64,000 nt of DNA. Origin: a bacterium (GTDB lineage Bacteria > UBA10199 > 2-02-FULL-44-16 > JAAZCA01). Below are positions 62,720 through 64,000 of the stretch, one piece after another (position 1 is the first letter of the stretch; every line of letters starts with the position of its first letter). Where the stretch lies: the NCBI GenBank assembly GCA_021810905.1, contig JAJZQH010000010.1, forward strand, positions 1 to 64,000, written 5' to 3'. The position numbers and the translations under genes were made by a program. The notes beneath the pieces are model-generated. The model searched no databases. It saw nothing but the letters and a program-made list of their open reading frames with translations, and had not been told where the DNA came from.

Positions 62720-62785
62720 GTTCATGCATGACTTCGCCGTGTCTAGGGTTGACAAGCTGTTGAAAAATGTGGAGATCATCGCCCC

Positions 62786-63604
62786 ATGCCGAAATCATAT
62801 AGCCTTCGCCTCATTCCTCTCTTGATCGCCATTGTCGTCCTTCAGTTCGCCTGCTCCGCAAAACCGGAGAAAAAGGCCGATCTGGAGGGAATTTTACAGA
62901 ACCACGTACTGAGCGTGGGCCTGGAGGCGGGTTACATCCCATTTGAAATGCGAAATAAAAATGGCGACTACATCGGCTTTGACGTCGAAATGGCTTCCGC
63001 ACTGGCCCAGGATCTGGGCGTTCCCCTGCGCATCGTGAATATGGGAGGGGAGGGATTGATCCCGGGTCTGCTCACCGAGAAATTCGACCTTCTCATCGCC
63101 GGCGTCACTATCACTCCCGATCGGGCAAAGACGGTCCAGTTCAGCGACCCTTATTTCACGACAGGTCAGAGCGCGTTGCTTTCGAATGATCTCAAGGGCC
63201 GCATCGACCGAGTGGAGCAGCTCAACGATCCAAAATTCGTGCTCACTACCGTGGCGGGAACCACCGGCGATATCGCGGTCAAGACGCTGCTTCCCCTCGC
63301 GACGCGGCGCCAGCTGGAAAACGCCACCGATGCAACGAATGAAGTCCGCCTCGGCAAGGCGGATGCCTTCATCTTTGACCTGCCGTTTCTGCAGATCCTG
63401 GCCAAGAAATATTCGGATCAGGTCTTTGTGCTGGATAAGCCTTTTTCAGAGGAAACTTTCGGAGTGGCCATGCTTAAAAACCGGCCTGAACTGCTCCGCC
63501 GCGTGAATGCATTCATCAAATCATGGAAGGAATCTGGCCGCTGGAATCAGTCGTACAAAAAATATTTTGTGACGATGGAGTGGCTGAAAGAAGTGAACCT
63601 CTGA
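62786..63604 (+). CDS. Amino-acid ABC transporter substrate-binding lipoprotein
   Basis: A 272-residue periplasmic binding protein of the polar amino acid family (SBP_bac_3). The lipoprotein signal ends LQFACSA (Cys23). LSVGLEAGYIPFEMRNKNGDYIGFDVEMA is the classic start of the fold, and DLLIAGVTITPDRAKTVQFSDPYF the ligand-binding strand region. It is followed three bases later by the permease gene. The ligand cannot be told. Confidence 0.92.
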   Translation: MPKSYSLRLIPLLIAIVVLQFACSAKPEKKADLEGILQNHVLSVGLEAGYIPFEMRNKNGDYIGFDVEMASALAQDLGVPLRIVNMGGEGLIPGLLTEKFDLLIAGVTITPDRAKTVQFSDPYFTTGQSALLSNDLKGRIDRVEQLNDPKFVLTTVAGTTGDIAVKTLLPLATRRQLENATDATNEVRLGKADAFIFDLPFLQILAKKYSDQVFVLDKPFSEETFGVAMLKNRPELLRRVNAFIKSWKESGRWNQSYKKYFVTMEWLKEVNL

Positions 63605-63607
63605 ATC

Positions 63608-64000
63608 ATGCACAAGAAAGCCTACAATCTCCTCCGCTCCATTATCACCGGAATTATTTTTCTTGGCCTCCTGATCTATTCTCCCAGATTTTTTCGGATC
63701 GACTATCATTGGGATTTTTCCATCCTGCCCGGATATTTCTGGCATGATGGACCGGGATTGCTGCTGAGGGGACTCGGCAACACGCTCTGGATCTCGGTGG
63801 TCACGATTTTCCTGGGAATCGCCCTGGGCTTGTTGCTGACGTTCGGACGGATCAGCCGCGACAAAATGCTGCAGGCTCTTACCACCGGCCTCATCGAATT
63901 CATTCGAGGGACTCCTCTGCTGGTGCAGTTGTATATAGCGTATTTTTTTATCGGCACCGTATTGAATCTGCAGCCGATCACCGCGGGAATCGCGGCGCTG
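63608..64000 (+). CDS. Amino-acid ABC transporter permease, partial
   Basis: The first 131 codons of a HisMQ-type permease are visible and the gene runs off the right edge. There is an N-terminal membrane helix (SIITGIIFLGLLIYSP), then LLRGLGNTLWISVVTIFLGIALG and EFIRGTPLLVQLYIAYF, the EAA-loop-family hallmark RGTPLLVQL. With the upstream binding protein it forms an importer; the ATPase gene probably lies beyond the window. Confidence 0.92.
   Translation, partial: MHKKAYNLLRSIITGIIFLGLLIYSPRFFRIDYHWDFSILPGYFWHDGPGLLLRGLGNTLWISVVTIFLGIALGLLLTFGRISRDKMLQALTTGLIEFIRGTPLLVQLYIAYFFIGTVLNLQPITAGIAAL

Noticed and set aside
62749-62777. TTGACA before the ABC binding-protein gene as a promoter
   Set aside because: At 17-18 bases downstream the sequence is GAGATC/AGATCA, a poor -10; support is too weak to list.

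Overview
The window reads as a stretch of chromosome from a GC-rich, diderm, heterotrophic bacterium of deltaproteobacterial (sensu lato) type. The Mla lipid-asymmetry genes, several lipoprotein and signal-peptide genes, DksA, GlnE, a TrpR-type repressor, and an Asp/Cys-rich metal-binding-motif (MopE-like) protein all point that way. The lineage is an inference; there is no rRNA or ribosomal protein gene here to settle it. I see no tRNA, rRNA, CRISPR array, insertion sequence or replication origin.

Layout. 0.2-1.1 kb: a secreted protein of unknown role (minus). 1.3-8.5 kb: purine operon purB-purS-purQ-purL-purF plus an NAD-dependent epimerase. 8.7-11.7 kb: two lipoprotein genes, one with FG-GAP repeats. 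11.7-15.6 kb (minus): MinD-like ATPase, small membrane protein, acyltransferase, tiny charged protein, glucose-6-phosphate isomerase. 15.8-21.7 kb: an accessory block with a frame-shifted pseudogene, a transglutaminase-like gene, an acidic protein, VapBC and MntA/HepT toxin-antitoxin pairs and a HELTH-motif metallopeptidase-like protein. 21.8-26 kb (minus): thiamine operon thiS-thiG-thiH-thiC under a TPP riboswitch with an intrinsic terminator. 26-33.3 kb: metallo-beta-lactamase-fold hydrolase, a Rossmann/methyltransferase-like protein, alanine racemase, an endonuclease Q homologue, a caspase-like cysteine protease on AT-richer DNA, and a small gene broken by two in-frame stops. 33.5-46.4 kb: mlaEFD, purH, a TerC-family membrane protein, the MopE-like protein, purD, purE, tsaC and a TrmN6-like methyltransferase. 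46.4-56.8 kb: a DciA-like protein, dksA, glnE, addA, addB and a helical protein. 57.5-64 kb: an HNH endonuclease, a lipocalin/CrtC-like protein, trpR, lemA plus an M48 peptidase, and an amino-acid ABC importer that runs off the window.

The most unusual feature is between the genes. Many intergenic spacers are filled by inverted tandem-repeat elements: an array of 7- to 13-bp units, a short spacer, then an array of the reverse complement. The unit differs from place to place (GTACGTTA, GTGCGTTA, CGTCGTT, AACGCAAGC, CAGAAGTCAGAAT), but elements with different spellings share spacer motifs, and the right arm usually ends just before a start codon. A second kind is a roughly 350-bp imperfect palindrome between thiH and thiC. 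Two copies of a roughly 90-bp CCCCTCC/GGAGGGG palindrome and two copies of a GTGACGAGC element are also present. These foldback families, inserted within the pur and thi operons, are the best candidates for something undescribed.

Working together: eight purine genes (purB, S, Q, L, F, H, D, E) in three clusters cover most of IMP and AMP synthesis; purC, purM, purN/T and purK are not in the window. AddA and AddB form a double-strand-break resection enzyme. MlaE, F and D form the inner-membrane lipid transporter. LemA and the M48 peptidase are a common pair. TrpR is preceded by a site matching half of the classical trp operator, which suggests autoregulation.
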